From: Bog-159 sp049511415 | GTDB lineage: Bacteria; Acidobacteriota; Terriglobia; Bryobacterales; Bryobacteraceae | Length of the DNA: 64,000 bases | Direction of reading: 5' to 3' | Assembly (NCBI GenBank): GCA_049511415.1 | Contig: JBEKYC010000006.1 | Span: 1-64,000, forward strand | Shown: piece after piece, positions 52,887-62,190 of the stretch | How the letters are laid out: each line of letters begins with the position of its first letter | Numbering within the stretch: the first letter of the stretch is position 1 | The notes under the pieces: generated by a model | Told to the model about the DNA's origin: nothing | The model's database searches: none | What the model saw: the letters and a program-made list of their open reading frames with translations, nothing else | Program-made: the position numbers and the translations under genes

Positions 52887-52914
52887 TACTCTGTGTCATT
52901 CTCTACACAGAGTA
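52887..52914. promoter_or_regulatory. Perfect 10-base palindrome upstream of the sedolisin gene
   Basis: TACTCTGTGT (52887-52896) and ACACAGAGTA (52905-52914) flank an eight-base spacer. It lies between the FHA gene stop and the protease start (52948). The AT-containing dyad with operator-like spacing looks like a regulator-binding site; the tract after it is AAAACAG, not a T-run, so a + strand terminator is unlikely. Confidence 0.5.
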
Positions 52915-52947
52915 AAACAGTGCCACTACTCGCCGAGGTGTTATTCG

Positions 52948-55900
52948 ATGACGCTTCAAAGCCGTCTCCGATTTCTGCCAGCACTAATAGGAATCACTGT
53001 TAACCTTGCGGCCGCGTCGCCGGACCGCATTACAGAGCGCGTGGATACGCGCGTCACACGGGTTGTGCCAGGTAACATACATCGGCTGGCGCAGGCCCGG
53101 TTTGACCAGGGCCCCGTCGATCCCGCCATGCCGCTGCGCTATATTACATTGGCGGTGCGCCACTCGCCCGCGCAGCAAAGCGACCTGGACGCCTTGTTGG
53201 GCGCCCAGATGACGCCTTCTTCGCCACAGTTCCATCGCTGGCTCACGCCGGAGCAGTTCGGCGATCGCTTCGGTCTTAGCACAAGCGATGTGGAAAAGGT
53301 CGCCGCGTGGCTGCGGTCACAGGGCCTCACGGTAGATCGTCTGGCCCGCGGGCGGAACTGGCTCGCGTTTAGCGGAACCGCCGGGCAGGTGTCGGCCGCT
53401 CTGCACACATCCTTCCATCGCTTTCTGGTTGACGGCGAGATGCACTTCGCTAACGTGGTGCCGCCATCGGTACCCACGGCCTTAGTCGAAATAGCCGGCG
53501 GATTTCTGGGCTTAAACGACTTCCATATGCAGCCGTATCTCCGGCCGGATCAATTTCACCCTTTGCCCACGGGCGGCGTGCCCGATTTCACCGCCAAGGG
53601 TGGTTCGCATTACCTGGCGCCGCCGGATTTCGCAACCATTTATGACATTAACCCGCTCTACAAGCTATCTCCCGCCATCGACGGCACAGGTCAAACCATC
53701 GGTGTAGTGGGTGAATCCGATGTGACCATCCAGGATATCGAGGCATTTCGCACGGAGTTCGGCCTCCCGTCGAACGATCCAACCCTGGTGCAGTACGCCG
53801 GTATCGATCCGGGCTACAACGGTGCGCAACTGGAGGGGGAGTTGGATCTGGAATGGTCCGGCTCCATAGCTCCGAACGCCTCGGTCTACTATTACTATGG
53901 ACCGGATGCGTTTGACGCCACCATTGCCGCCATCAATGATGACAAAGTCGCTGTCATAACCATCAGTTACGGCGACTGCGAAGTAGATTTTGTCGGGTCC
54001 TATTACCAATCGTTTGCGCAACAGGCCAACGCCCAAGGCCAGACGATTATCAATTCGTCGGGCGATTCCGGAGCGGCCGGTTGCGATGCACAGGGTTACG
54101 CGCCGTTCGCGACTTTGGGTGAAATGGTCGACTTCCCGGCAAGTCTGCCCGAGGTGACCGGTGTGGGCGGCACGGAGTTCAGTGAGGGAAGCGGCACTTA
54201 TTGGTCTGCCGGCAACTCGATAACCGGCGGCTCGGCGCTATCTTACATTCCCGAGATCGCCTGGAATGAGACGGGAAGCTACGGGTTGGGCGCCAGCGGC
54301 GGCGGCGCCAGTTTCTTGTACGCCAAACCCGCCTGGCAGAGCGGACCGGGCGTCCCCGCGGACGGCGCGCGCGATGTGCCCGATCTGGCTTTCAGCGCCG
54401 CGGCGGGTCACGACGGTTATCTGATTTACTTCGGCGGCGAACTTGGATCGGTGGGCGGCACTTCATGCAGCGCGCCATCCACGGCAGGGATAGTGGCTCT
54501 GTTGAACCAATATGAGTACGCCAAGGGCTACATTCCGTATCTCGGGCTGGGTAACATCAATCCCCAGCTTTACCGGCTCGCGCAAAGCACGGCCGCGGCG
54601 TTCCATGATGTGACGACCGGCAACAACATCGTTCCGTGTTTCCAGGGAAGCGCCGGCTGCTCCACCGGCTCGTTCGGCTATTCAGCCGGGCCTGGATACG
54701 ATCAAGCTACTGGTCTTGGCTCTCTGGATGTCTACAAACTGGCGCAAGCCTGGAATGTGGCAACTCAATCGGTCACCGTGAAACTCTATCTCAGTTCCAC
54801 GACACCGACTCTGAATGACACGCTGAACCTGACCGCCGTGGTGACTCCGGCCACCGGTTCGGGCGCCCCCACCGGGACGGTCGATTTCAGCGTCGCGGGA
54901 CTGCTGTTGGGTTCCGCCGCGCTGGCGCCCTCGGCCAGCGGACCAGCCGCAAACGTAAGTATCCCGGCCTCCGTTTTGGGTTCGGGCGATAACTTCATAC
55001 TGGCGTCTTACTCGGGTGATGCCGCTTTCAACGGCGGCAGCGACTTGGAACAGTTGATCGTGACTTATAAGCCAAACGCGGCCGCCGTCATCGTGAATGC
55101 GCCAGGCACGGTCTGGCCGCAGCCGGCTGATGCACAGGGCTTGAGCTGGCAGACGAACATGGCCTTGGCCGAATTTGCCGGCATCCCGGCGCAGGTGACC
55201 GGTTTCACCGTGGATGGGCAATCGCAGCCGCTGGCCCTGTATTTCCCGTCGACCAGCATCCCGGCTAATGGCGCGCTGGGCGTTAGTGTGGTCCTGCGCG
55301 GCCTGGCGCCTCCAGTCTCCCGCACCTTTGGATTTACGGGGACAGACGCTAACGGCAACTCCTGGTCGCGTCAGGCACAAGTCCAGTATTTGCCTCCTCC
55401 GACCTACAATTACTTCGTCATTCACGCCGTGCCGTCATTAGTTACTCAAAACACGGCCGCGGATGCCGCTTGTCAGTGGGCCACGCAACTGTATGTCGAC
55501 GATGCGGGCGGTTTCCCGAATTACTTGAGTGGACTTATTGCCGGTGGTGTCGATCTATCGAACCAGATTACATCCATACTCGGCACCACGCGACTGGAGG
55601 GCTATGGCGAAGCCCAAGGCCGGATGTGTTTCAGTGGGATCACCCCTGGCAACACCGATTCCATCACCGTCTATCTGGCCGATGGCGGATCTCAGGAAGT
55701 GAATGTTTCATTCGCCGGACCTCCTGGCAGCCCGGTCACTCTCTCCGCTTCGCCCGCCAGCGTGAGCCTGTCGGCCGGCGCAGCGGGGGCGACGGCCATG
55801 TCTCTGGATGTGACTCTCTCCGATCAGACGCAAACCTGGACGGCATCCGTCTTCCCGGCCAATCGTACCACCGCATGGCTCGGCGCCTCAGGACTTTCCG

Positions 55901-56712
55901 GCACGGGTAACGGCCAGATCGCTCTCACGGCCAACGGCGCGGGCTTTGAGCCGGGCGTTTATCGCGCCACCATTGTCATTCAGTCGCAGAACGCCGTGCC
56001 GCAGTACATCACCGTGCCCGTTATGTTCGTGCTCGGGGGCAGCGCCAGTACAACGATCCAGTCCATCGGCAATGCCGCGTCTTTCGATACGGCAGTCAGC
56101 CCAGGTATGCTTTTATCCGTGTTCGGGAAGGGGCTGTCTGACTCGACGCTAGCCGCCTCGAGCACGCCGCTGCCTTTCTCCAGCAATGGAGTTTCGGCGA
56201 CGGTGAACGGCTTTGCGGCAGCCATCCTCTATCAATCGCCCACCCAGCTCAATATCCAGGTTCCCTACGGCGCCGGCACGGGACCATCCGTTTTGGGTGT
56301 CAACAACAATGGGCAGATCGCCGGTTATCAATTTGAGATGACCGCCGCGACGCCGGGAGTCTTCGCGGATGCCAACGCCAATCTGGTGCCTTCGCCGTCG
56401 GTGCCGCAGGGCGGCATTACGACCTTGTTCCTGACGGGCAGCGGTGACGTGTACCCGCAGATCGACACGGCTTGGGCGCCCGGCTCCTCGACGCCCACGG
56501 CATACTTGCCGGCCCCGCTGCTGCCGCTCTCGGTAACCGTGGGAGGCGTCCAGGCATTCATTTACTTTGCCGGCATTCCGCCAGGTCTGGTGGGTACCCT
56601 GCAACTCAACATCGAAGTGCCCGCGTCGGTTCCGGCCGGAGTCCAGCCGCTGGTGGTCACCGTAAACGGAGTCGCCAGTAAGCCGGTGAATGTGACCGTG
56701 ACGCCGGGTTAA
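52948..56712 (+). CDS. Secreted sedolisin (S53) protease with Ig-like repeats and TIGR03437 C-terminus
   Basis: 1254 residues from the ATG at 52948, which has GAGGTG seven bases upstream; earlier in-frame ATGs lack a signal peptide. A signal peptide (to about residue 25) is followed by a pro-kumamolisin domain (ALLGAQMTPSSPQFHRWLTPEQFGDRFG). The S53 catalytic core has the Glu-x3-Asp pair in LEGELDLEWSG, the oxyanion Asp in NSSGDSGAAG and the nucleophile in GGTSCSAPSTAG. Then come Ig-like Big repeats (PTLNDTLNLTAVVTPATGSG), another beta domain, and a TIGR03437 end (IQSIGNAASFDTAVSPGMLL, later QPLVVTVNGVASKPVNVTV). Acid-stable serine-carboxyl peptidases of this family act outside the cell. Confidence 0.94.
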   Translation: MTLQSRLRFLPALIGITVNLAAASPDRITERVDTRVTRVVPGNIHRLAQARFDQGPVDPAMPLRYITLAVRHSPAQQSDLDALLGAQMTPSSPQFHRWLTPEQFGDRFGLSTSDVEKVAAWLRSQGLTVDRLARGRNWLAFSGTAGQVSAALHTSFHRFLVDGEMHFANVVPPSVPTALVEIAGGFLGLNDFHMQPYLRPDQFHPLPTGGVPDFTAKGGSHYLAPPDFATIYDINPLYKLSPAIDGTGQTIGVVGESDVTIQDIEAFRTEFGLPSNDPTLVQYAGIDPGYNGAQLEGELDLEWSGSIAPNASVYYYYGPDAFDATIAAINDDKVAVITISYGDCEVDFVGSYYQSFAQQANAQGQTIINSSGDSGAAGCDAQGYAPFATLGEMVDFPASLPEVTGVGGTEFSEGSGTYWSAGNSITGGSALSYIPEIAWNETGSYGLGASGGGASFLYAKPAWQSGPGVPADGARDVPDLAFSAAAGHDGYLIYFGGELGSVGGTSCSAPSTAGIVALLNQYEYAKGYIPYLGLGNINPQLYRLAQSTAAAFHDVTTGNNIVPCFQGSAGCSTGSFGYSAGPGYDQATGLGSLDVYKLAQAWNVATQSVTVKLYLSSTTPTLNDTLNLTAVVTPATGSGAPTGTVDFSVAGLLLGSAALAPSASGPAANVSIPASVLGSGDNFILASYSGDAAFNGGSDLEQLIVTYKPNAAAVIVNAPGTVWPQPADAQGLSWQTNMALAEFAGIPAQVTGFTVDGQSQPLALYFPSTSIPANGALGVSVVLRGLAPPVSRTFGFTGTDANGNSWSRQAQVQYLPPPTYNYFVIHAVPSLVTQNTAADAACQWATQLYVDDAGGFPNYLSGLIAGGVDLSNQITSILGTTRLEGYGEAQGRMCFSGITPGNTDSITVYLADGGSQEVNVSFAGPPGSPVTLSASPASVSLSAGAAGATAMSLDVTLSDQTQTWTASVFPANRTTAWLGASGLSGTGNGQIALTANGAGFEPGVYRATIVIQSQNAVPQYITVPVMFVLGGSASTTIQSIGNAASFDTAVSPGMLLSVFGKGLSDSTLAASSTPLPFSSNGVSATVNGFAAAILYQSPTQLNIQVPYGAGTGPSVLGVNNNGQIAGYQFEMTAATPGVFADANANLVPSPSVPQGGITTLFLTGSGDVYPQIDTAWAPGSSTPTAYLPAPLLPLSVTVGGVQAFIYFAGIPPGLVGTLQLNIEVPASVPAGVQPLVVTVNGVASKPVNVTVTPG

Positions 56713-56734
56713 TCCGCCGTGGTATCGTTACCTA

Positions 56735-58135
56735 TTGCCCGACGCCATCAGCACCCCAGGCAAGCCGCAACTGAAGCGCGCGCTCGGCGCCTGGGACCTG
56801 ACGTTCCTGTCCGTGGTGGCCATCGCCAACCTGAACCTGGTTCCCGTAATCGCGGCCAATGGTCCGATCACGGTCTGGCTGTGGATTGGGGCGCTCATCG
56901 TGTTCCTGCTTCCGCAGGGCATCACGGTGATCGAGCTGGCGCACCGGCATCCGGCGGAGGGCGGCCTGTACGTTTGGGCCAAGGATGCCTTCGGCGATTT
57001 TCACGGATTCATGTGTGGGTGGGCTTACTGGACCACCAACATGTTCTATCTGCCGACGCTGCTGTTTTACCTGGGCGGCATTCTGGCTTACGCCGGACCG
57101 AAGGGCGCGGCGGATCTGGCGGATAATCGCCTGTTTTTCTTCCTGCTGACGGCCGGCCTGCTATGGGCCACGGCGCTGCTGAACATACGCGGTATCGGCG
57201 TGGGCAAATGGATCAATAACTCCGGCGGCTGGGGAGCACTGATCGGCACGGCGGTGCTGGTTCTGCTGGCGATTGCGGCAGTGTGGCGGCGCGGCGTGGC
57301 CTTGCCCGTGGCGAGCTTTATTCCGCATGGCATGGATTGGGGCGCCATGTCGTCGTTCGGCGTGATCTGTTTCGGGCTGGTCGGCCTGGAACTCGGTCCG
57401 GTCATGGGCGACGAGATTCGCGACCCACAGCGCAGCATCCCCAAGGGTGTCTTATGGGGTGGCATCCTGGCGGGACTCGTGTACCTGAGCGCTACGGTGG
57501 CGGTGCTGCTGGCCGTGCCGCAATCCGAGGTGAAGGTGGTGCAAGGCGTGTTGCAGGCCGTGGACAAGATGACGGCCGCCGGAATCGGCGCGCGCTGGAT
57601 GCTCACCGCGCTGGCCGTGGTGTTGGCCATAGCTATCGCCGGCGCGACCTCGGCGTGGCTCAGCGGTTCGGCGCGCATCATCTTCGTATCCGGCATCGAC
57701 CGCTACATGCCCAAGATCATGGGACGCGTGCACCCGAAATACGCGACGCCCCACATCGCTATTCTGGCGATCGCGATTCCTTCGTCGCTGCTGGTAAGCA
57801 TGAGCTTTATCGGGGCCACCGTCAAGGAAGCATACGTGACATTGCTGGACCTGTCCGTGGTGCTGCAGATGATCTCGTATCTTTATCTTTACGCCGCGTT
57901 GGCGAAGGTGGCGTTTTCGGAGAGCGCGGGCCAAGGCTATTTCAGCAGGGCCTGGCTGCGGTTCGCAGCCATTGCCGGACTGGCGGCCACCATCGCGGGC
58001 GGCGCGGTGGCGTTTATTCCATCCAGCCAGATCACATCCATCTGGCGGTTCGAGCTGAAGATGGTGGGCAATACCGTTGTTTTCCTGGGCGTGGCGGCGG
58101 GGCTGTTCTGGTATTACTCGCGGCGCAAAGCATAA
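56735..58135 (+). CDS. APC superfamily amino acid/amine permease
   Basis: 466 residues, about twelve membrane helices. It carries the opening LGAWDLTFLSVVAIANLNLVPV, a GGLYVWAKDAFGDFHGFMCGWAYW loop typical of APC transporters, GLELGPVMGDEIRDPQRSIPKG and SGSARIIFVSGIDRYMPKIMG. The start is TTG at 56735; no upstream ATG in frame. It is followed seven bases later by a succinate-semialdehyde-type dehydrogenase, suggesting uptake and use of an amine such as GABA, but no transaminase is present. Confidence 0.92.
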   Translation: MPDAISTPGKPQLKRALGAWDLTFLSVVAIANLNLVPVIAANGPITVWLWIGALIVFLLPQGITVIELAHRHPAEGGLYVWAKDAFGDFHGFMCGWAYWTTNMFYLPTLLFYLGGILAYAGPKGAADLADNRLFFFLLTAGLLWATALLNIRGIGVGKWINNSGGWGALIGTAVLVLLAIAAVWRRGVALPVASFIPHGMDWGAMSSFGVICFGLVGLELGPVMGDEIRDPQRSIPKGVLWGGILAGLVYLSATVAVLLAVPQSEVKVVQGVLQAVDKMTAAGIGARWMLTALAVVLAIAIAGATSAWLSGSARIIFVSGIDRYMPKIMGRVHPKYATPHIAILAIAIPSSLLVSMSFIGATVKEAYVTLLDLSVVLQMISYLYLYAALAKVAFSESAGQGYFSRAWLRFAAIAGLAATIAGGAVAFIPSSQITSIWRFELKMVGNTVVFLGVAAGLFWYYSRRKA

Positions 58136-58142
58136 TTAGGGT

Positions 58143-59507
58143 ATGGCCATACAATCCATCAACCCCGCGACGGGTGCAACGTTGCGCGTGTTCGATCCGC
58201 TTTCCGCGGTCGAGTTGGAGCAGAAGCTGGCGCGGGCCGCGGCAACGTTTCAAAGCTACCGCCGAACCTCGTTCGCGCAGCGCGCGGAGTGGCTGCTGCG
58301 CGCCGCCGGAATCCTGGAATCGGAAAAGCAGGAGTTCGGCCGCACCATGACCCTGGAGATGGGCAAGACCTTGAAGTCCGCCGTGGCCGAAGCCGAGAAG
58401 TGCGCGTGGGCTTGCCGCTATTATGCGGAGAATGGCGCGCTGCACCTGGCGGACGAGGCCGTCGCGACGAACGCTTCACGCAGCTTCGTGCGCTATCAGC
58501 CGCTCGGCTGCGTGCTGGCGGTGATGCCTTGGAATTTCCCGTTCTGGCAGGTGTTCCGTTTCGCGGCGCCGGCGCTGATGGCGGGGAACGTGGGATTGCT
58601 GAAGCATTCGTCCAACGTGCCGCAGTGCGCGCTGGCGATCGAGGACATCCTGCGCCGCGCGGGCTTCCCGGAAGGCGCGTTTCAGACGCTGCTGATCGGG
58701 TCGGAGGAGACTGCGGGCGTGATCGCGGACGACCGGGTGGCCGCCGCGACGCTGACGGGCAGCGAGCCGGCCGGGCGTTCCGTGGCCAGCCAGTGCGGGG
58801 AACGCATAAAGAAGACGGTGCTGGAACTGGGCGGCAGCGATCCGTTCGTGGTGATGCCGAGTGCGGATTTGGAGGAGGCGGTGGTCACGGCAGTGAAGGC
58901 GCGCACCATCAACAACGGGCAGTCGTGCATCGCGGCCAAGCGGTTCATCGTGGCGGACAGTATCTATGGCGCGTTCGAACGGCGCTTCGTGGAGGGCATG
59001 CAAGCGCTGAAGCTGGGCGATCCCATGTGCGCCGATACGGAAGTGGGACCGCTGGCCACCGCGCCGATTCGCGACGAACTGCACGAACAGGTGCAACGGG
59101 CACTGGCCGCCGGCGCGCGCCTGATGCTAGGCGGACACAGAATCGAAGGCCCCGGCTACTTCTATGAGCCGACCGTGCTGGCGGACGTGCCCCGTAATTC
59201 CGCCGTCTTTCGCGAAGAGCTCTTCGGACCGGTGGCCATGCTCTTCCGCGCGCGGGACGCCGCGGAAGCCATCGCGATTGCGAACGATTCGCCCTTCGGA
59301 CTCGGGTCGAGCGTGTGGACCCGCGATGAAGCCGAGCAGGCGCGTTTTGTCGACGGCATCGAGGCGGGAGCGGTCTTCGTAAATGGCATGGTGGCGTCCG
59401 ATCCGCGGCTGCCGTTCGGCGGAATCAAGCGCTCGGGCTATGGCCGGGAACTGGGCGCGTTCGGCATCCGGGAGTTCGTCAACGCCAAGACGGTGTGGCA
59501 GAAGTAG
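58143..59507 (+). CDS. Succinate-semialdehyde dehydrogenase family protein (NAD(P)-dependent)
   Basis: 454 residues of the short GabD-like ALDH group: INPATGATLRVFDPLS start, MPWNFPFWQVFRFAAPALMAGN cofactor loop, ELGGSDPFVV general base region and catalytic Cys in NNGQSCIAAKRFIV. The C-terminus FGGIKRSGYGRELGAFGIREFVNAKTVW is typical. It oxidises succinate semialdehyde (or a related semialdehyde) to the acid. Seven bases after the APC permease; likely one operon for an amine or 4-aminobutyrate route. Confidence 0.93.
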   Translation: MAIQSINPATGATLRVFDPLSAVELEQKLARAAATFQSYRRTSFAQRAEWLLRAAGILESEKQEFGRTMTLEMGKTLKSAVAEAEKCAWACRYYAENGALHLADEAVATNASRSFVRYQPLGCVLAVMPWNFPFWQVFRFAAPALMAGNVGLLKHSSNVPQCALAIEDILRRAGFPEGAFQTLLIGSEETAGVIADDRVAAATLTGSEPAGRSVASQCGERIKKTVLELGGSDPFVVMPSADLEEAVVTAVKARTINNGQSCIAAKRFIVADSIYGAFERRFVEGMQALKLGDPMCADTEVGPLATAPIRDELHEQVQRALAAGARLMLGGHRIEGPGYFYEPTVLADVPRNSAVFREELFGPVAMLFRARDAAEAIAIANDSPFGLGSSVWTRDEAEQARFVDGIEAGAVFVNGMVASDPRLPFGGIKRSGYGRELGAFGIREFVNAKTVWQK

Positions 59508-59508
59508 C

Positions 59509-59949
59509 TTACTGCGACCGCTCGCCTTCGTGGTTGTCGAGGAATTGCTGATCGATGGGCTTGCGACCCCCGAAGCCTTCTTGCACGCCGTGCCAGAACT
59601 GGATGGAGGACTCGTCCAGCTTCCAGCACAGGTAAACCTCTTCGCCGCGGAACAGGGTAGGGAAGTCGACCAGGCCCTTGTCGAGATCCTTCACCAGGCA
59701 GCCGCTTTCCTGGAAACGGGTCAGCAGGCTGTTCAGGTTTTGCCCCGCGGTATCGCGGCGGGACTTGTTCTCGGCGGCGCACTCGCGGTCCACTACAATG
59801 CCGCCCATCATGGTGATGCGCTCCACCAGCGCCTGCACACCGTGCTCGGCTTCGTCGTAACGCGATTTCAATTCCACCGCTTCGCGCATCCACTCGCGGA
59901 CCTGCGGGAGCATCCGCTCGGCTTCCCACAGCGTGAAGCGTCGCGACAT
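59509..59949 (-). CDS. DUF2203 domain protein
   Basis: 146 residues from the ATG at 59949 (MSRRFTLWEAERMLPQVREWM), since the longer frame runs back into ispG. The family pattern is complete: long helix (VELKSRYDEAEHGVQALVERI), then ESGCLVKDLDKGLVDFPTLFRGEEVYLCWKLDESSIQFWHGVQEGFGGRKPI. Function is unknown. It directly follows ispG (one-base gap) on the minus strand, so the two are probably co-transcribed. Confidence 0.92.
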   Translation of the reverse strand: MSRRFTLWEAERMLPQVREWMREAVELKSRYDEAEHGVQALVERITMMGGIVVDRECAAENKSRRDTAGQNLNSLLTRFQESGCLVKDLDKGLVDFPTLFRGEEVYLCWKLDESSIQFWHGVQEGFGGRKPIDQQFLDNHEGERSQ

Positions 59950-59950
59950 A

Positions 59951-61177
59951 TCAGACCACCGGCTGGGCGTAGTGGGAGGCCACGTAGTCGTCCAGCATGG
60001 CAATGAATTCGGCCACGATGCGATCACCTTTGAGAGTGGTTATCAGACGCCCGTCCACGAAGACCGGCGCCTTGGGTTCTTCGAACGTGCCAGGCAGCGA
60101 GATGCCGAGATTGGCATGTTTGGATTCGCCCGGCCCGTTGACAACGCAGCCCATCACCGCGACCTTCATGCTTTCCACGCCTGGATGATCGGCCTTCCAC
60201 AGCGGCATCTGCTCGCGCAGGTAAGTCTGGATCTGGTCGGCCATCTCCTGGAAGAAGGTGCTGGTGGTGCGGCCGCAGCCGGGACAGGCGGTCACCTGCG
60301 GCGTGAAACTGCGAATGCCGAGCGATTGCAGGATCTGCTGGGAGACCAGCACTTCTTCGGTGCGGTCGCCGTTCGGCATGGGCGTGAGCGAAGTGCGGAT
60401 GGTATCGCCGATGCCCTCCTGCAAGAGGATCGAGAGACCCGCGGTGGTGGCCACAATTCCCTTGGCTCCCATGCCGGCCTCGGTGAGTCCCAGGTGCAAG
60501 GGATAGTCGCAGCGGGCAGCCAGGGCGCGATACACATCCACCAGATCCTGCACGCCGCTGACCTTGGCGCTGAGGATGATGCGGTTGTGCGCCAGGCCGT
60601 ACCGCTCGGCGGCGGCCGCGGACTCGACGGCGCTTACCACGATAGCTTCCAGGGTGACGTCGCGGGCGTCCTTCGGTTCGGCCAGGACCGAGTTCTCATC
60701 CATCATCCGGGTGAGCAGCGCCTGATCGAGCGAGCCCCAATTCACGCCGATGCGCACCGGCCGATCGTATTCGATGGCCGCCTCGATCATGGTGCGGAAG
60801 TTGTCGTCGTGCCTCTTGCCGATATTCACATTACCGGGGTTGATCCGATACTTAGCCAGAGCGCGCGCGCATTCGGGATATTTGCGCAACAGGATGTGGC
60901 CGTTATAGTGAAAGTCGCCGATGATTGGCACACGGACGCCGAACTTATCCAGACAGTCGACGATGCGCGGAACAGCCGCCGCTGCCTGCTCGGTATTCAC
61001 CGTGACGCGCACCAATTCCGAGCCGGTGCGGGCCAGCGCCAGTACCTGATTTACCGTACCGGTTACATCCACGGTATCGGTGTTGGTCATCGACTGCACG
61101 ACGATGGGATGATTCCCACCGACCTTGACACCTGCAACGTCCACCACTGCCGCCGCGCGGCGGGGCATTACTGCCAT
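59951..61177 (-). CDS. ispG: 4-hydroxy-3-methylbut-2-enyl diphosphate synthase (flavodoxin)
   Basis: 408 residues, bacterial IspG (GcpE) type. It is the penultimate step of the MEP isoprenoid pathway, an iron-sulfur reductive ring-opening in the cytoplasm. Landmarks: VVQSMTNTDTVDVTGTVNQV near the N-terminus, RINPGNVNIGKRHDDNF, LHLGLTEAGMGAKGIV, and the [4Fe-4S] ligands in TACPGCGRTT and VMGCVVNGPGESKHANLGI. It is the upstream partner of DUF2203 and downstream of a DinB gene in the same direction. Confidence 0.96.
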   Translation of the reverse strand: MAVMPRRAAAVVDVAGVKVGGNHPIVVQSMTNTDTVDVTGTVNQVLALARTGSELVRVTVNTEQAAAAVPRIVDCLDKFGVRVPIIGDFHYNGHILLRKYPECARALAKYRINPGNVNIGKRHDDNFRTMIEAAIEYDRPVRIGVNWGSLDQALLTRMMDENSVLAEPKDARDVTLEAIVVSAVESAAAAERYGLAHNRIILSAKVSGVQDLVDVYRALAARCDYPLHLGLTEAGMGAKGIVATTAGLSILLQEGIGDTIRTSLTPMPNGDRTEEVLVSQQILQSLGIRSFTPQVTACPGCGRTTSTFFQEMADQIQTYLREQMPLWKADHPGVESMKVAVMGCVVNGPGESKHANLGISLPGTFEEPKAPVFVDGRLITTLKGDRIVAEFIAMLDDYVASHYAQPVV

Positions 61178-61208
61178 TCAACCTCCAGGGAAAGGTCTAT
61201 TTTAGCAA

Positions 61209-61760
61209 CTAGCGGGCTGTTTGCGCCGCGCGCATGGCGGCCAGGCGTTCCTGACCCTGGCGGGTGAGGTGGGGCGTGACGCCCAAGAGACGCTCCACGA
61301 GCATCAATTGCGCGCGATGGTGCATCTCGTGCTCCTTGGTGGATTGGAGCATTTCAAAGCGGGTGCGGCTGGGCGGAGTCATTCCAGGCTGGAACTGCAC
61401 GTGCTCTCCGAGGAACGCATCGTCCACTGCCTCCACCGACTGTACAAACTGGTCGCCCTCGCGACGCAAAATATCCAGGATTTCTGTTTTCGAAAGCGGC
61501 TCACTTTCCTCCGCTCTAAGCCGGTCGACGAACTCCAGAAGATTGAAGCCGGCCATGGAATTGGCGTGTTGGACGAAATGGAAGTGATACTGCGTGCGCG
61601 CTATGCCGGCAAGGTGCAGCAGAGTTTCGGCCACCGATCGACTTTCGGGCGTGGCGCGATAGCTATAGCGCTCTGCCGGAATATCTTCCGCAACCTGGAT
61701 CGTATTGAAGCGTACCGTGCGGAGCGATGCCGCGAGTTCTTTGGGTCCGTAGTAAGTCAT
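61209..61760 (-). CDS. DinB family protein
   Basis: 183 residues from the ATG at 61760 (MTYYGPKELAASLRTVRFNT), where the DinB fold begins; the frame runs 43 residues further up but there has no homology-like pattern. Candidate metal histidines are in SVAETLLHLAGI and TKEHEMHHRAQLMLVERLLGV. The substrate is unknown. It is the second DinB protein in the window, not close in sequence to the one at 42893. ispG follows downstream after 32 bases. Confidence 0.9.
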   Translation of the reverse strand: MTYYGPKELAASLRTVRFNTIQVAEDIPAERYSYRATPESRSVAETLLHLAGIARTQYHFHFVQHANSMAGFNLLEFVDRLRAEESEPLSKTEILDILRREGDQFVQSVEAVDDAFLGEHVQFQPGMTPPSRTRFEMLQSTKEHEMHHRAQLMLVERLLGVTPHLTRQGQERLAAMRAAQTAR

Positions 61761-61910
61761 ATGCGTCAGCTTTAGTTGATTCAGCGCGCCGACCGGCGGA
61801 TTCGGCAAGCCCGTAGACAGAGTAGCATGGGCGGACCGGATCGGGACTTGTTTCGCGACATTGGAATAGAACAAGGCCCGGCGTACCAAGCGGTCAGAGC
61901 CGCCGCGGGG

Positions 61911-62189
61911 TCAGGATTTAGGCGTCACCGTGTCTTTCAGGCGGAGTGCGAGCGAGGGTATCCATTCCATCCCGTTGCGAGCTCGTAGGTACAGTCGCAG
62001 AGCCGAAGCAGACTTGGGACAACCTGGCGCCGGGCTTCCGAGAACTGCATGCTGCCGATACAGGGGATGCAACACCAACTCCACGAGGCCGCCGACCCAG
62101 CAGGAGAACGGCAGGCCGATGAAGACGTGGAAGCACCAGTTGCGCGCCGCCTGCGGCACCAGACGATGATCTTCGAGCGGCGCGAACAT
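61911..62189 (-). CDS. Small membrane-associated hypothetical protein
   Basis: 92 residues. One hydrophobic stretch (WCFHVFIGLPFSCWVGGLVELVLHPLY) sits near the N-terminus and the rest is basic (ASALRLYLRARNGMEWIPSLALRLKDT). No known domain. It starts one base after the GH13 stop on the same strand, as in an operon, and stops 151 bases before the DinB start. The start is ATG. Coding is plausible from position and composition but not proven. Confidence 0.5.
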   Translation of the reverse strand: MFAPLEDHRLVPQAARNWCFHVFIGLPFSCWVGGLVELVLHPLYRQHAVLGSPAPGCPKSASALRLYLRARNGMEWIPSLALRLKDTVTPKS

Positions 62190-62190
62190 A

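Noticed and set aside
56735..59507. Calling the permease and dehydrogenase a GABA utilisation operon
   Set aside because: No aminotransferase or regulator is present, so the substrate stays open.
59933..61267. A 444-codon + strand frame opposite ispG
   Set aside because: His/Gly/Arg-rich shadow of ispG, which is unmistakable on the minus strand.
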